From: Myxocyprinus asiaticus
Lineage: Eukaryota; Chordata; Actinopteri; Cypriniformes; Catostomidae
Reading direction: 5' to 3'
NCBI RefSeq assembly: GCF_019703515.2
Contig: NC_059368.1
Coordinates: 37,339,831-37,403,830, forward strand
Length of the DNA: 64,000 nucleotides
This document shows, one piece after another, positions 1 through 11,059 of this stretch (its first letter is position 1; every line of letters begins with the position of its first letter). The translations under genes and the position numbers were made by a program. Below the pieces are notes generated by a model. That model was given only the letters and a program-made list of their open reading frames with translations, had not been told where the DNA came from and searched no databases.

Positions 1-153
1 AAATGTTGAGAGTTTATTTTTGTGAAGCGGTGTGTGATTGATGATTAACTTTGTGCATAACGCAAGGACTGGGAGACTGTAGTTTGTGCTACAGAGAGAG
101 AGAAAATAAACTATAACCTGAACCAGGAAAACTGCTTCTCGTCTCCTCTTTAC
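1..153 (+). mobile_element. 3' end of a probable LTR (left end outside window)
   Basis: The segment carries an AATAAA signal (about 103-109), a C/T-rich stretch, and ends TTTACA at 153, immediately before DIRS gag sequence resumes at ATGACC. Its end resembles the two solo LTRs of this window (ending TTTTACA at 6654 and ATAACA at 26104). I infer a solo LTR inserted into DIRS copy 1. If so, the 5 bases after it (ATGAC) should also precede the missing left end, which cannot be seen here. Confidence 0.42.
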
Positions 154-2181
154 AATGACCATGGCAACTTTGCGGTCGTGGCTTGCCTTCGTAAGAAAGC
201 AAGCCACCCCAGCGGCTCCCCGCCTCGGTCCTTCTACCTACGGGAATGAGGCCACTGGGGGCGATTTGGGGACCCCAATGGGACAACCTCCACTGGGTAT
301 CACCCCACAGACCTCCCGTTCCCCAGCACGCTCGTCTGCCCCGATCGGGCTTCCGGATGAGTCCGCCGGCTCGTCTCACGGCGAGTTCGACCTCTTGTTC
401 GGAGCCCGCGAAGGCGATGAGCTCTCGAGCGCAGCATTGGAGAGTGGGCTCATCCAGTCGGACGTGGAAGCCTCAGCTGGGCTCCCCCCCTTGGGTAAGT
501 TCGCCCAGTTACAGGCTGACGCGGAGATGATGGACATAATTTCCCGGGCAGCCTTCGAGCATCGGGCTAGAGTGGAACCCTCCACTCTCCCCTGAACCCT
601 CGTGGCTCGATGATTGGTTCCTGGGCTCACGGCGCTGCTCACAGCCACGCCCCGACCCAGTTCCTTTCTTCCCGGAAGTGCACGAGGAGCTGACAAGGTC
701 GTTTGAGGCAACTTTTACTGCCCGGTCCTGATCTTTCAGCTCCCCCGCCCTCACTACCCTCGATGGTGGGGCGGCCAAGGGCTATTCGGCGATCCCCCTG
801 GTGGATAAGGCACTCGCGGTGCACCTATGCCCGCAGAGTGCCACCACCTGGCACGGGCACCCAAAGCTCCCATCCAAGGCCTGTAGGTTTAGATTGTCCC
901 TAATGGCCAAAGCCTACAGTGCCGCTGGACAAGCTGCCTCCGCCCTGCACGCCATGGCTCTCCTGCAATTCCACCAAGCCAAGGCGCTAAAGGAACTCCA
1001 CGAGGGTAGTTCCGCCCCAGGATTGATGCAGGAGCTGCGCTCGGCGACCGACCTCGCTCTCCGGGCGACGAAGGTCAAGGCGCGGTCTCTCGGGTGGGCG
1101 ATGTCCACCTTGGTGATCCAGGAGCGCCACCTTTGTCTCAACCTGGTCGAGATGGGAGAGGCCGACAAGGCACGGTTCCTTGGCACCCCCATTTCCCAGG
1201 TTGGCCTGTTCGGTGACACTGTCGAGGACTTTGCCCAGCAGTTCTCGGTGGTGAAGAAGCAGACGGAGACTATCCGGCACATCCTGCCCCGGCATGGCTC
1301 AAGATCCCGCACCCCGTCTGCTCGTCACCAAGGGCGTCCCCCTGCGATGACTGCATAGGCTCAACAGCAGCCCACCCCTGCGGCCCGGCCCTGGCATGGA
1401 GCCCACTGCAGGAAGCAGACACCACCCGTCTCACGGCCGGCCACCAAGAACCCGTGAAAAGCTTTGAAGCGCTCCTGAGACAGGCGACCCAGGGACGACG
1501 AAACCTGCTGCTCTGGAGCTGGTAAGCAGACCACTCCATCCCCCGGTGGAGGAACAGGAGAAGAATCATTTGTTACCTTTTCATTTAATTTCACCGCATG
1601 CCCAAGTGGCCACGGTACCCAAGAGTTCAGCAAAAGAGCGGTTTCCTTGTTCCCTGGGTCACATACCCAGTGCGCACAGCCATCATCACGACCACCATCC
1701 ACATTCCATTTTGGCAGGTTTGGCGCTCCAGCGGCGGTCTCCCCGCTCCTGCATGCCCAGCTGTGGCACAAATCCGCCCCTGATGTGACGGTCTCCACGG
1801 GTCACGAGGACAGGCCTCTTCCTCCCCCATCCCAGGCTGTTCCGGGGGTGGTCACAAGGAGCCAGGTAAGTGCTTCGATGTCCCTGAACTCAGCACGGCC
1901 ACGACATGGCGTGGCACCTCAGGCTCCACCCCGCCGGTACGTCCGACGATATTGTCCCCTTGGTCCCCCTCGCCCAGAGCTTGGACGCGTGGCTTGCGCT
2001 TTCCAACCCGTCGTGATGGCTGGTCCGGACTGTCCGACTCGGTTATGCAATTCAGTTCGTCAGGTATCCGCCAAGGTTCAGCGACGTCCACTTCACCTCG
2101 GTGAAGGGTGAGAACGCCGCTACCCTCCTACAGAAGGGTGCGATAGAGCTGTCCCTCCGGCCGAGATGAAGAAGGGGTTTT
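154..2181 (+). mobile_element. DIRS-type retrotransposon, copy 1 (5' fragment)
   Basis: This is a plus-strand fragment covering gag and the sequence leading into the reverse transcriptase. It aligns by eye with copy 2 (27895 onward) and, inverted, with copy 4 (59465-60110). It stops inside the start of the RT region, at a motif reading GAGATGAAGAAGGGG, where a 1.1-kb tandem array begins abruptly at about 2182. RNase H, recombinase and both terminal repeats are absent, so this copy cannot move on its own. DIRS elements use a tyrosine recombinase and make no target-site duplication, which fits the absence of one here. Confidence 0.75.
155..1358 (+). pseudogene. DIRS gag-like gene remnant, copy 1
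   Basis: Two open stretches, 155-595 (146 codons) and 801-1358 (185 codons), correspond to the N- and C-terminal parts of one gag-like protein; the join at 596-800 is out of frame and contains stops. The C-terminal part is alanine/leucine-rich and helical, with segments LHAMALLQFHQAKALKELHE and GLMQELRSATDLALRATKVK, and ends in a basic arginine-rich tail (SRSRTPSARHQGR), as expected for an RNA-binding structural protein. The same segments recur in copy 4, which confirms a repeated element gene. An LTR-like sequence abuts codon 1, so the first ATG is the remnant's and not a proven native start. No zinc knuckle is visible. The gene is broken and its exact role is inferred from its position upstream of RT. 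Confidence 0.7.
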
Positions 2182-4866
2182 CAAAAATGCGCATCAAAAA
2201 TGTATACACTCAGTTGAGGTGGATAATTTGTGCATAAACTATGATGGAAACATGTTTACAGAATAAACTCCTATTGACTTTATTAGAAATACAAGATGTG
2301 CATTAAAAAAGCCATGTGACTGAACAACTCGATCATTTGGACTAACCAGCGGACCAGTCATCCCATCTGAAATGTTGCTCTGGTCATCCTGAAATAATAG
2401 TGTCCTGAACATCCAAAGACTATAAAGTTCACGGAGAAAAATAAGTTGAATACAAACTTTAACTGTCCTGGAGAGCAGGTTTATTGATGCTTTTGAAAAA
2501 CATCTGGAACGCACACACTTAGTGCTCCCAGAACTGTGTGATGCGCTGTAGCTTCCAGACATGAGACAAAGTTCTTTATAGTGTTTTGTCTGTGTGCTTT
2601 AAACCGCAAATATTTTATTAATAAAAGAGTCATAGCAGCTACAATTAATTCAGAAGTGACGATTTTGTTCTTTTGAACACATGGGATGCAGCAGACATGG
2701 GATGTACATGCAGTTAAAGATATAGAAGCATCAGCAAAGTCAAATGATTTCCACACAGCAAACTAAAAGGAACTATGCTTATAACCATAGGTAATAAGTT
2801 GTAGTTCCAAGAACACAACTATGCGATGCTGTTTGCAAATGTTCATTGGAACTACAGTTTTTGGTAACACCAAATCGTTGAACTATGTTGGTAACAATGG
2901 AACTTGTGACCATAGTTGGCAAACGATGCTTTTGGGACACGCACCCCTGGATAGTTGATGATGATTACATTATTTGCTCTGTTACATAATCAGAGCTTAT
3001 GCATAGCACAACAGTGATCTAAACCCTCCAACTGTGAGACCAGCTGTGAGTTATAGCAGCATTTTCAACTGGTTTTGCTGAGGACACAGACTTTACACTG
3101 AGACATCAAGTGGCGACCCAAAATTTTAACAAAATAGTACAAAATATAACAAAAAAGTCCTTCAAAAAACATGAAATGTATTATAGTCACATTAAAATGA
3201 TCTGCATAGGATCAACAACGTGCAAAGTTATTAACATGACAATAGCTGGGTTTCCATTCACATATTTTTATGCACATTTTGGGATATTGCATAGAAACCG
3301 CCAAGATGTGAATAAAATCTATAAAATGCACATCAAAAACGTATACGCTCAGTTGAGGTGGATAATTTGCGCATAAACTATGATTGAAACACATTTACAG
3401 AATAAAGTCCTATTGAATTTATTAGGAATACAAGATGAATAACTCGATCATTTGGACTAACCAGCAGACCAATCATCCCATCTGAAATGTTGCTCTGGTC
3501 ATCCTGAAATAATGGTGTCCTGAATATCCAAAGCCTATAGAGTTCACGGAGAAAAATAAGTCGAATACAAACTTTAATTGTCCTGAAGAGCAGGTTTATT
3601 GACGCTTAGTGCTCCCGGAACTGGGTGACGTGCTGTAGCTTCCAGACATGAGACAAAGTTCTTTATAGTGTTTTGTCTGTGTGCTTTAAACCAAAAATAT
3701 ATTATTAATAAAAGAGTCACAGCGGCTACAATTAATTCAGAAGTGATGATTTTGTTCTTTTGAACACATGGGATGGGATGTACATGCAATTAAAGATATA
3801 GAAGCATCAGCAAAGTCAAATGATTTCCACATAGCAAACTAACAAGGAACTATGCTTATAAACACAGGTAATAAGTTGTAGTTCCAAGAACACAACTATG
3901 CGATGCTTTTTGCGAATGTTCATTGGAACTACAGTTTTGGGTAACACCAAATCGTTGAACTATGTTGATAACGATGGAACTTGTGACCATAGTTGGCAAA
4001 CGATGCTTTTGGGACACGCACCCCTGGATAGTTGATGATGATTACATTATTTGCTCTGTTACATAATCAGAGCTTTTGCATAGCACAACAGTGATCTAAA
4101 CCCTCCATCTGTGAGACCAGCTGTGAGTTAGAGCAGCATTTTCAACTGGTTTTGCTTGAGGACACAGACTTTACATTGGGACATCAAGTGGCGACCCAAA
4201 ATTTTAACAAAATAGTACAAAATATAGCAAAATGTCCTTCAAAAAACATGAAATGTATTGTAGTCACATTAAAATGATCTGCATAGGATCAACAACATGC
4301 AAAGTTATTAACATAACAATAACTGGGTTTCCATTCACATATTTTTATGTACATTTTGGGATATTGCATAAAAACCGCCAAGATGTGAATAAAATCTTTA
4401 AAATGAGCATCAAAAACGTATACGCTCAGTTGAGGTGGATAATTTGCGCATAAACTATGATTGAAACACATTTACAGAATAAAGTCCTATTGAATTTATT
4501 AGGAATACAAGATGAATAACTCGATCATATGGACTAACCAGCACACCAATCATCCCATCTGAAATGTTGCACTGGTCATCCTGAAATAATAGTGTCCTGA
4601 ACATCCAAAACCTATAGAGTTCGCAGAGAAAAATAAGTCAAATACAAATTTGAACTGTCCTGAAGAACAGGTTTATTGATGCTTTTGAAAAATATCTGGA
4701 ATGCACACACATAGTGCTCCCAGAACTGTGTGATGTACTGTAGCTCCCAGACATGAGACAAAGTTCTTTACAGTGTTTTGTCTGTGTGCTTTAAACCGCA
4801 AGTTGAGTCACAGTGGCTACAAGTAATCCAGAAGTGATGATTTTGTTCTTTTGAACACATGGGATG
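2182..4866. repeat. Tandem array, about 2.4 copies of a ~1.1-kb unit
   Basis: The same landmark (CATCAAAAA followed by a GTATAC block and AGTTGAGGTGGATAATTTG) occurs at 2193, 3331 and 4408, giving periods of 1138 and 1077 bp. Unit 2 lacks two short blocks present in unit 1 (near 2305-2330 and 2485-2520). Unit 3 runs to about 4866 and then departs from the others. Short open frames of about 60-90 codons recur once per unit (3110-3376 and 4232-4453 on plus; 2481-2756 and 3574-3789 on minus) but look like repeat passengers, not genes. Confidence 0.85.
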
Positions 4867-4955
4867 GAAACATGGCTTTATTCACACATTGTTTTTGCGA
4901 TATTATGGTTTTTCGCATAAATTAAATTTGTAACTTGGATGGAAACAGCTATTGA
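3245..4955. mobile_element. PIF/Harbinger-type MITE ends embedded in the tandem array
   Basis: CTGGGTTTCCATTCAC at 3246 (repeated near 4324) and its inverted partner ACTTGGATGGAAACAGCT near 4936-4953 form terminal inverted repeats, with TGCGCATAAA-type subterminal motifs. The same ends bound the element at 61.1-61.8 kb, which carries a Harbinger-like transposase remnant. The array unit contains one left end per period, so amplification happened after, or together with, insertion. The exact boundary and target duplication are unclear. Confidence 0.5.
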
Positions 4956-5074
4956 CAATTTCGGTTTTTACATTTTCTTGAATTTCGACAGTTTCATGTT
5001 CTCGGCAGCCAAGTAATTTACAGCACAAAACACTTGGATGGATGGCATAAACCATTTTAATCCTTGTTGTAAGT

Positions 5075-6134
5075 CAGGGGTTCTCTACGTGAGCGTTCAA
5101 AGGATGCCAGGGGGTGCTGAGAGCAAATTAGTAGAGAGGCGTTAGGTTACAAATTGGGGCCGTTTATCATTCATAATAATCAAATCTATCGTCAAGTTCC
5201 TGTTTGCATTAAACGGTTATCTAGACTTGGAGTTTATCAGTTGGTTCTCAATTACACAGGTTGGTACGCATTTGTACTGCAGTTCATCTGATTTTGAAGT
5301 CTAGCGACGCATCTGAAATATCTGGTTTAGCAGCATCAAATACACAGGCGGAGGCACAACCTCGTCTAATGCACCTGTATGGCTCTGTAGATGGATACAG
5401 CTCAATGAACAGAGTAGCGTGAGCGCAAAGCTCTTAAAGCTCAAACTCTTAAACTCGCAGCTTTGCAAGAATCAGTGAGAAGCAAGGAGCAAGAAGCAGA
5501 AACCATTTGAATTCGGCACAGAATTCTACATCACCACCCTTGAATTTACTATAGTAACACTAACTGTACTTTAGGCAGAAATAGATTGATAATAAATATT
5601 ATCATTATCACTACTTCAGCTCTATTAAATTTGTCATAGGCTACATTAGGGGAGTGAGGGAATATAATACATTTTTGTTTCAACTTATAAATATTTATAT
5701 TTTGTATTTATTGTTTTTACATATGTTTAGAGTAGGTCTACTGTTTATAATTACAAAAATGCCATAGTGTGTATTATAGAAATCATGTTACGTCTAGCCA
5801 TGGTAGTGAAGAAGATCCATGCTTCCATGTGTTTACTATGGTCTTGTTACAAATACCACTGTTAAAACTATAAAAATAAATAATTAATGAATAAATCCCC
5901 TGTTCGCTGTGTAAAGCGCTTTCAGTGTAGTGTCAGAAAAGCGCTATATAAATGTAACGTTCATTCATTCATAAATAAACATTTTCAAAAAGGCAGATGT
6001 AAAATATATTAACAATATCACTTTTATTATTAGTTTCTATCTTCGCATTTTCATTTTATAGGCCCCAGATATAGCCCTCCATCTAAGGGAATGATTTAGG
6101 GGGGCGTTCATCAAAAAAAGGTTGAGAACCACTG
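5075..6134. mobile_element. Non-autonomous hAT element with perfect 8-bp target duplication
   Basis: The element starts CAGGGGTTCTCTAC (5075) and ends TTGAGAACCACTG (6134), imperfect terminal inverted repeats of hAT type. It is flanked by the exact 8-bp duplication TTGTAAGT (5067-5074 and 6135-6142). The 1060-bp interior holds no transposase frame. The boundaries are read directly from the sequence; family assignment rests on the 8-bp duplication and CAG...CTG ends. Confidence 0.9.
5898..5975 (+). repeat. LINE/SINE 3'-tail-like sequence with ATTC repeats
   Basis: TGTAAAGCGCTTTCAGTG followed by GCGCTATATAAATGTAA and a short ATTC run (5963-5972) matches the usual 3' tail of fish LINEs and their SINE partners. 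It lies inside the hAT element at 5075-6134, so it is probably an older insertion carried by that element. No coding part is attached. Confidence 0.5.
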
Positions 6135-6325
6135 TTGTAAGTGAACCAGTATTTCATTGTAGTCTGAGTCGTACTTTCTTTTACCTTCATGACATCAGAT
6201 TAGGCTAGCTTCTACCAAGAGACAGATGAATTTGCGACAAAATACCATAGTGTGATAGGATACACTTTTTGACGTCTTTGATGTCAAAAACAAAAGACAT
6301 GGAAAGCATTTTCTCACTATGTATG

Positions 6326-6654
6326 TGAGGAGGCGAGGGCATGGCCGAGCATTCATCTGGCAAGAGAGGAAGCGGTAAGGGTTTTCACCTAAGATGAATT
6401 GCTGGTAATTGCTGTTTCATTGTTCAGAGTGAGAGACGGGGGAAATAAAAGGGGCCAGACCTCAGAGTGAGAGAGGGCCCAGCTGAAGCTTTGAATGTGT
6501 TGGTAGCTGCCAGTCCCACTAAATATAGCATTTGAATGTTTATATGAAGCTTTACCATTATGCAGTCAAGCGAACGTGTTTTTGTTTGAAGAATAAAATT
6601 ACCTTTGAGTTGGATTCGTCATCTCCCGCTTCCTCATTCCTCGAACCTTTTACA
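6326..6654 (+). mobile_element. Solo LTR (329 bp) with 5-bp target duplication
   Basis: The unit starts TGAGGAGGCG and ends CTTTTACA, is flanked by GTATG on both sides (6321-6325 and 6655-6659), and has an AATAAA signal near 6592. TG...CA ends plus a 5-bp duplication are the signature of a solo LTR left by recombination between the two LTRs of a retrotransposon. The length and general composition resemble the LTR at 25892-26104. Confidence 0.82.
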
Positions 6655-6750
6655 GTATGATTATATACAGTAGTTAGTTGCATTTTATTATGTGCATTTA
6701 GCATTGTTTAGCGACTCTATCAGCATGTGCTCACTTTTTTCACCACCCAC

Positions 6751-6766
6751 CAGTTGAGAACCACTG
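6751..6766. mobile_element. Orphan hAT terminus
   Basis: CAGTTGAGAACCACTG matches the right end of the hAT element at 5075-6134 (TTGAGAACCACTG). No partner left end is visible nearby, so this is either a degraded second copy or the outer end of an element into which the neighbouring copies inserted. Confidence 0.35.
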
Positions 6767-6945
6767 ATTTATATCATTAGCATTCTCTTTGATAGTGGTT
6801 CTATATATAGAGGCAAAGCATCTGAGCGGAGGAGGGGGAATTTGTGAGTCGAGCAGATGTGTGTGCACCATGAGGAAAGTGTGAGTTGAAGCTTCCTCAT
6901 TCTCTTGACTTAAGCAAATACCCACTCTAAATATGCACAATGGCA

Positions 6946-6947
<2 letters not shown>

Positions 6948-6999
<52 letters not shown>

Positions 7000-7106
7000 G
7001 CTCCAACAAACATACTCAGTGGCTCTCTTTAATGCAGCTGCAACTGTGGTCACTGATTGATTCACAGTGATTTCGTGTGTGTGTGTGTGTGTGTATGTGT
7101 GTGTGT
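6948..7106. repeat. Two (TG)n microsatellites
   Basis: About 25 TG repeats lie at 6948-6998 and a shorter interrupted tract at 7073-7106, separated by about 75 bp of unique sequence. They produce the long 'HTHTHT' frames on the minus strand, which are not genes. Confidence 0.95.
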
Positions 7107-7439
7107 TACAGTGCACTGTTGCAGATCAGTGCAGACCACCACAGCCCTGTTAGACTGCTGACCCCCTCAAAGTTTCACAACTGTCCAAAGTTTAAACCCT
7201 GAACCCTGGCCAACTGGCTTCTATCCATTGAAACTGCTGCTCTAGACCCAGCAAATCTAAAATTGGTCTCAAATTATATCTAAATGCAGCTTAGGACTGG
7301 TTTGCTTGACTGAGGAACGTAATGGAACATACTGCTGTAATGGCAGTGGAATATATAGTAAATGTACTCACATAATCAAAATGAAATATCAATTAAATCA
7401 GGACCACTTCTGTCAAATGTATAGGGGTTGGCAGTATGG
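7107..7439. other. No recognisable feature
   Basis: This stretch has low-complexity edges and otherwise unassigned sequence. I see no conserved frame, splice structure or terminal repeat. The 64-codon frame at 7306-7500 looks like chance. Confidence 0.5.
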
Positions 7440-7790
7440 TTCTGTTCTGAGCAGTGAAACAACAATAAATTGTATTCCCTTTCGAACAAATCACAAATAA
7501 ATAGGCAGGTTATCAGTTCACAAAAAACATATTTTTCACCCTGTTAAATAACATAACAATGATAACATAAAAATTTTATCTTATGATATCAAAACACTTT
7601 TACTATAGTGCATGATTTGTAAGGCAACACATATAAGCATTTGCATTATATAACCAATTACATTTACAAGCTTGTTCGAGTAAGGTAAATTACACCATAG
7701 CTCAACGGATGTACCGAGGTACAAGATCTAAAGAGCACGCAAGTCGTCACGCAAGCCGACAGTCTCATAGAAGCACCTCATAATGGTTGC
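7440..7790 (+). repeat. Dispersed repeat with tRNA-like box, copy 1
   Basis: The stretch from AACAACAATAAATTGTATTCCC to the segment CCATAGCTCAACGGATG parallels 11085-11345 (AACAACAATGACTTGTATCCCC ... GGTAGCTCAACAGATAGAG). The TAGCTCAAC block resembles a tRNA A box. Copy 1 is more degraded, and no convincing B box remains. Confidence 0.5.
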
Positions 7791-8334
7791 AATAGCTGGT
7801 TGCTTCAGCAACAGTATTTTTCATGTCACATTTGCTTTATATGACACTATCAATTAGGACATGCCTTTTATTATTTTAATATGTTCCTTGAGGTTCATTG
7901 AAGATTTTTGCACAACATTATTTTTCATATATTTTGACTATTATAAAAACTATTATATATTGTTATATATTTGTAAAACAATATCATTTTACACCTTCAT
8001 TCTTTCCCTCTGTCAGAAACGCTTGGTTTTGGTGCTGCTTCTACTTTAAGTCTTGACAGTAAGCGCTCACTGTTATGACTGGCCCTTGACTGACCTGCCC
8101 TCTCCTTGACATCTCGCTGTTCACCACCACTGGGCAGAGCTACAGAATTGATAAGGTAAAGTAGGCATTAATGTGTTGTTGTGGAGGCGGTCAGATGCAA
8201 ATGTCTACCACAGTGTGACAATGGGGAGGAAGTAGAGAACGAGTCATTTTGGCAGCTTGGCTTCAACAAATGCTATTTAATTTTATTTTTATTTTTTGCA
8301 GTGAGGAGGAAGTTTTGAGTTCTGAAACTTACAG

Positions 8335-8337
<3 letters not shown>
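7791..8337. other. AT-rich unassigned sequence
   Basis: I see no supported feature. The 62-codon frame at 7861-8049 is hydrophobic only because of AT-rich codons, and has no start context or homologous repeat. Confidence 0.5.

Positions 8338-8376
<39 letters not shown>
8338..8376. repeat. (TA)n microsatellite
   Basis: About 19 perfect TA repeats. Confidence 0.95.
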
Positions 8377-8380
<4 letters not shown>

Positions 8381-8439
8381 CCTCTTGTATGTCAAAAGAT
8401 CAAGGAAATTTGATTCCTCATGTCATGACCCCTTTAAGG

Positions 8440-8849
8440 TACGGAGGTAGGTTTTGTTGATTCAAAACTCGATAGACCATTCACATTTAAAACTTAATCT
8501 TAAAAACTAGAGAAAACATAAACGTTCAAAAAAACAATAACCAAAAAACACAACCAAAGTCTTCAGGATATCACAGGAAACAGATCAACTAAAAAATCAC
8601 ACAACCAAACAAAACAAACTGGCACAGGATAGAACACAAGCAGGGCTTCAGTAGGAAAAGGTAGATAGGGAGCTGGTGCCGCTGATGATTGTTAATTGGA
8701 GAATGAGCTGTTGCCCGGGTAACGGAGCTGGTTCTCCATGTGGCACCTTCAAGACACAAGAGGGAGTGAGAGACGAAAACCAACACAGGAAATCACTCAG
8801 ACAAGACAAACAGACAGTCAGGGGAGGCACGGTCAGGCCAGACTGTGAC
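8440..8849 (-). mobile_element. LTR-like fragment
   Basis: Read on the minus strand, the segment begins TGTCACAGTCTGGCC at 8849, the usual opening of several fish LTRs. The opposite end is not defined and no 5-bp duplication is evident, so the fragment is probably truncated. It is purine-rich on the plus strand, giving overlapping frames on both strands with no conserved protein features. Confidence 0.38.
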
Positions 8850-9173
8850 AATAGCTGTTTGACATGGAGTGCCATTTATTATTTTCCTGGTCAATGGCTG
8901 TGCCCCCACCCAAAAAAAAAACAAAAAAAAAACATGCATATATGTGATGTTCTGAAGTTTGAGTCCACTTGTGAAAATTTTTTTATTTAGCATTTTTCTA
9001 GTTTAATCGTTTATTTTTCATTACAAATGATATTATCAGCATATAGTTTGAGTGAAATATTTGTGCAAAACCTGATGATTATGATATAATCATGATCCTG
9101 CATGTGAATTTTCCCAGTGCATCTTGTGAAAGTGCTTTTTATATTTTGTGATACATCTTTCAAAATCACACAG
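8850..9173. other. AT-rich unassigned sequence
   Basis: Contains poly-A runs near 8917-8933 (interrupted by a C) and AT-rich DNA. No feature is supported. Confidence 0.5.
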
Positions 9174-10006
9174 AGGGGTTATCACTAGCAAGCAAGCGAC
9201 AGCGAGAGAGGAGCAGGCCATTTTATTTATATGATGTTTATCGCACCTGTATTCCAATCTACATCTTGATGTAATCCTACCTCATGATTACGTGTGTTTT
9301 CATCAGCTGAATGGGAGACTAAACACTAATAAAGTGTGATGAGACTCACGCTGAATGTGCAAGCCATTCCTGCATAACAAGCTGATCAACTATTTAGCCC
9401 TTTTCGGTGAATCGCACCTGCAAAATCCTAAAACTTTATTTCCATGTTTAATGTATATTTTGAATAGACTCATATTTTTGAACCCCATGATGTGGGTTTA
9501 TGTTTCCACTTTTAATTGTTTAATGTAATTTTGAGTGTGACCATGGTTTAAGGAGGGTGTACCTGTATGCTGGGTTGGAAACCTTGATGATTAATAATGC
9601 TGTTTTCCTTATTACATCACGTGTTGTTTTGAAAGCAAAAAGAAACAAATGAAACATGGAATGTAGGCGGTCATCCTCGCAGACTGACTGAAGCAAAGCG
9701 GGTGTGATTAACCGAAAGTGAAGCGCTGCCGGCTCATGATGCACGAATTGCTTGCACGCGCTGCACGAGTCTGTTGGGTGTACTGCAGTCTCGTCACATT
9801 TTATCTTTTTGTTTAGCCTCCCATTCAGCTCATGAAAACACGTTGCGTGATCATGAGGAAGGATTACATCAAGATGTAGATTGTAATGCAGGTGTGGAAT
9901 TTACTAAAATAAAATAGTCTACTCCTCTCTCGCCATTGCTGGCGTGCCAGTGATTACCCCTCCATGTGCCAATGCTGGCAAGCGTGCCACAGGTTGCCGA
10001 CCCCTG
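9174..10006. mobile_element. Fold-back hAT remnant with ~170-bp inverted arms
   Basis: The segment 9174-9350 reappears inverted at 9786-9967. Shared blocks include CAATCTACATCTTGATGTAA, GCTGAATGGGAG and GCGAGAGAGGAG, with about 435 bp between arms. The right side continues to AGGTTGCCGACCCCTG (ending 10006), which inverted reads CAGGGGTCGGCAACCT, a classic hAT terminus. The matching left terminus is missing, so the left end is truncated. There is no transposase inside; the 74-codon minus frame at 9520-9744 has no recognisable domain. Confidence 0.65.
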
Positions 10007-10554
10007 CCCTACAGCAAGATGTTTAACTGAACAGTCCTGTGTGTGTCTTGTGTTTTAGTCTGTTAATGAGCTTTGAGTGATGTTCAAGTGAAGCTCACTA
10101 AACAGTCTCTACGCTAATTGAGCCAGTAGGCAAGTGATGTACTGTGTTAAACTATCTGAGATTGGTGACTGGCTGTAAAAACTGTTTAAATCTAACACAA
10201 AATGTTAGCATGTTTGTTTCTGTTTGTTTCTCTACTTGCCATAGGCCCATATCTCTTCATTCAGTGTTTTCTGAAAATATGAAATTTAAATTGAATTTAA
10301 TGGTGCATATTTCTGTATATACAAAATATACATTTAATGTAAAGTTACGTACTTCTGAATATTCAGGAAAATTATGTAAGGCAGGTTTGATATTATTCAT
10401 TGCGATTTGATTGGACGGTCTCAGCGTGAAATTACATTATGATATAAAGTTGTTGTTTGAAGACCACATTAAATCTAATTTGTTGTTTTGTGGCTTTTAG
10501 TCCAGTAGTAGCCCAGTATTAGTCAAGTGCTAGTTTTTATTTTATTTTTATCTG
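10007..10554. other. Unassigned AT-rich sequence
   Basis: No repeat boundary or gene is supported. The 88-codon frame at 10144-10410 lacks any family signature. Confidence 0.45.
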
Positions 10555-10688
10555 TTGCGAAGTGGAGAAATTTCATGTAATTTAACTCTAGTCATAAATT
10601 AGACATGGCCCCTTTAAGACCGGAGTTTTGCGACACCGCAGTTTTGTGAAACCTGCTTTCACGCACTCTCTCATGTTAGCAGTGTGAG
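10555..10688 (+). repeat. Paralogous segment beside a hAT end (partner at 55925-56111)
   Basis: AAGTGGAGAAAT...TTTAACTCTAGT..ATAAATT.GAC.TGGCCCCTTTAAG.ACCGGAGTTT is shared with 55932-56000. Both copies lie just upstream of a CAGGGGTG hAT left end. Confidence 0.6.
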
Positions 10689-10869
10689 CAGGGGTGTAAA
10701 AAGTACTCTGAAATTATACTTAAGTAAAAGAATGGATATTGAGTGAATATTTTACTCAATTAAAAGTCCAGGTATCTAGCCAAAAACATACTTGAGTGAA
10801 AGTAAAAAAAGTGTTCACATTAAATTGTACTGAAGTATTAATAAAGTAAAAAGTAACTTTTCTCCTAGC

Positions 10870-11059
10870 TAGAATGAAATTAAAAGAGGAGATTATGTGA
10901 GAGAGGATGTTGTTAAATTAGATTGTTTTTAAGTCACCTTTTTACTGTCTCTGATGACGGTCTCCCTCAGTGGCATTCGCAACCTGGTCAAAGAATCATG
11001 ATACAATAACAACTGGTTTTTATGTGGCCTGTTGTATGTAACATGGCAATTTCCTGGTG
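10870..11059. other. Unassigned sequence inside the hAT shell
   Basis: No coding feature or repeat boundary seen. Confidence 0.4.

Noticed and set aside
2182..4866. CRISPR-like or gene-cluster interpretation of the repeats
   Set aside because: The units are 1.1 kb tandem copies with transposon ends, in a vertebrate-type genome; there are no short regular repeats with unique spacers.
6740..7116. Minus-strand frames encoding long His-Thr runs
   Set aside because: They are translations of the (TG)n microsatellites and have no independent support.
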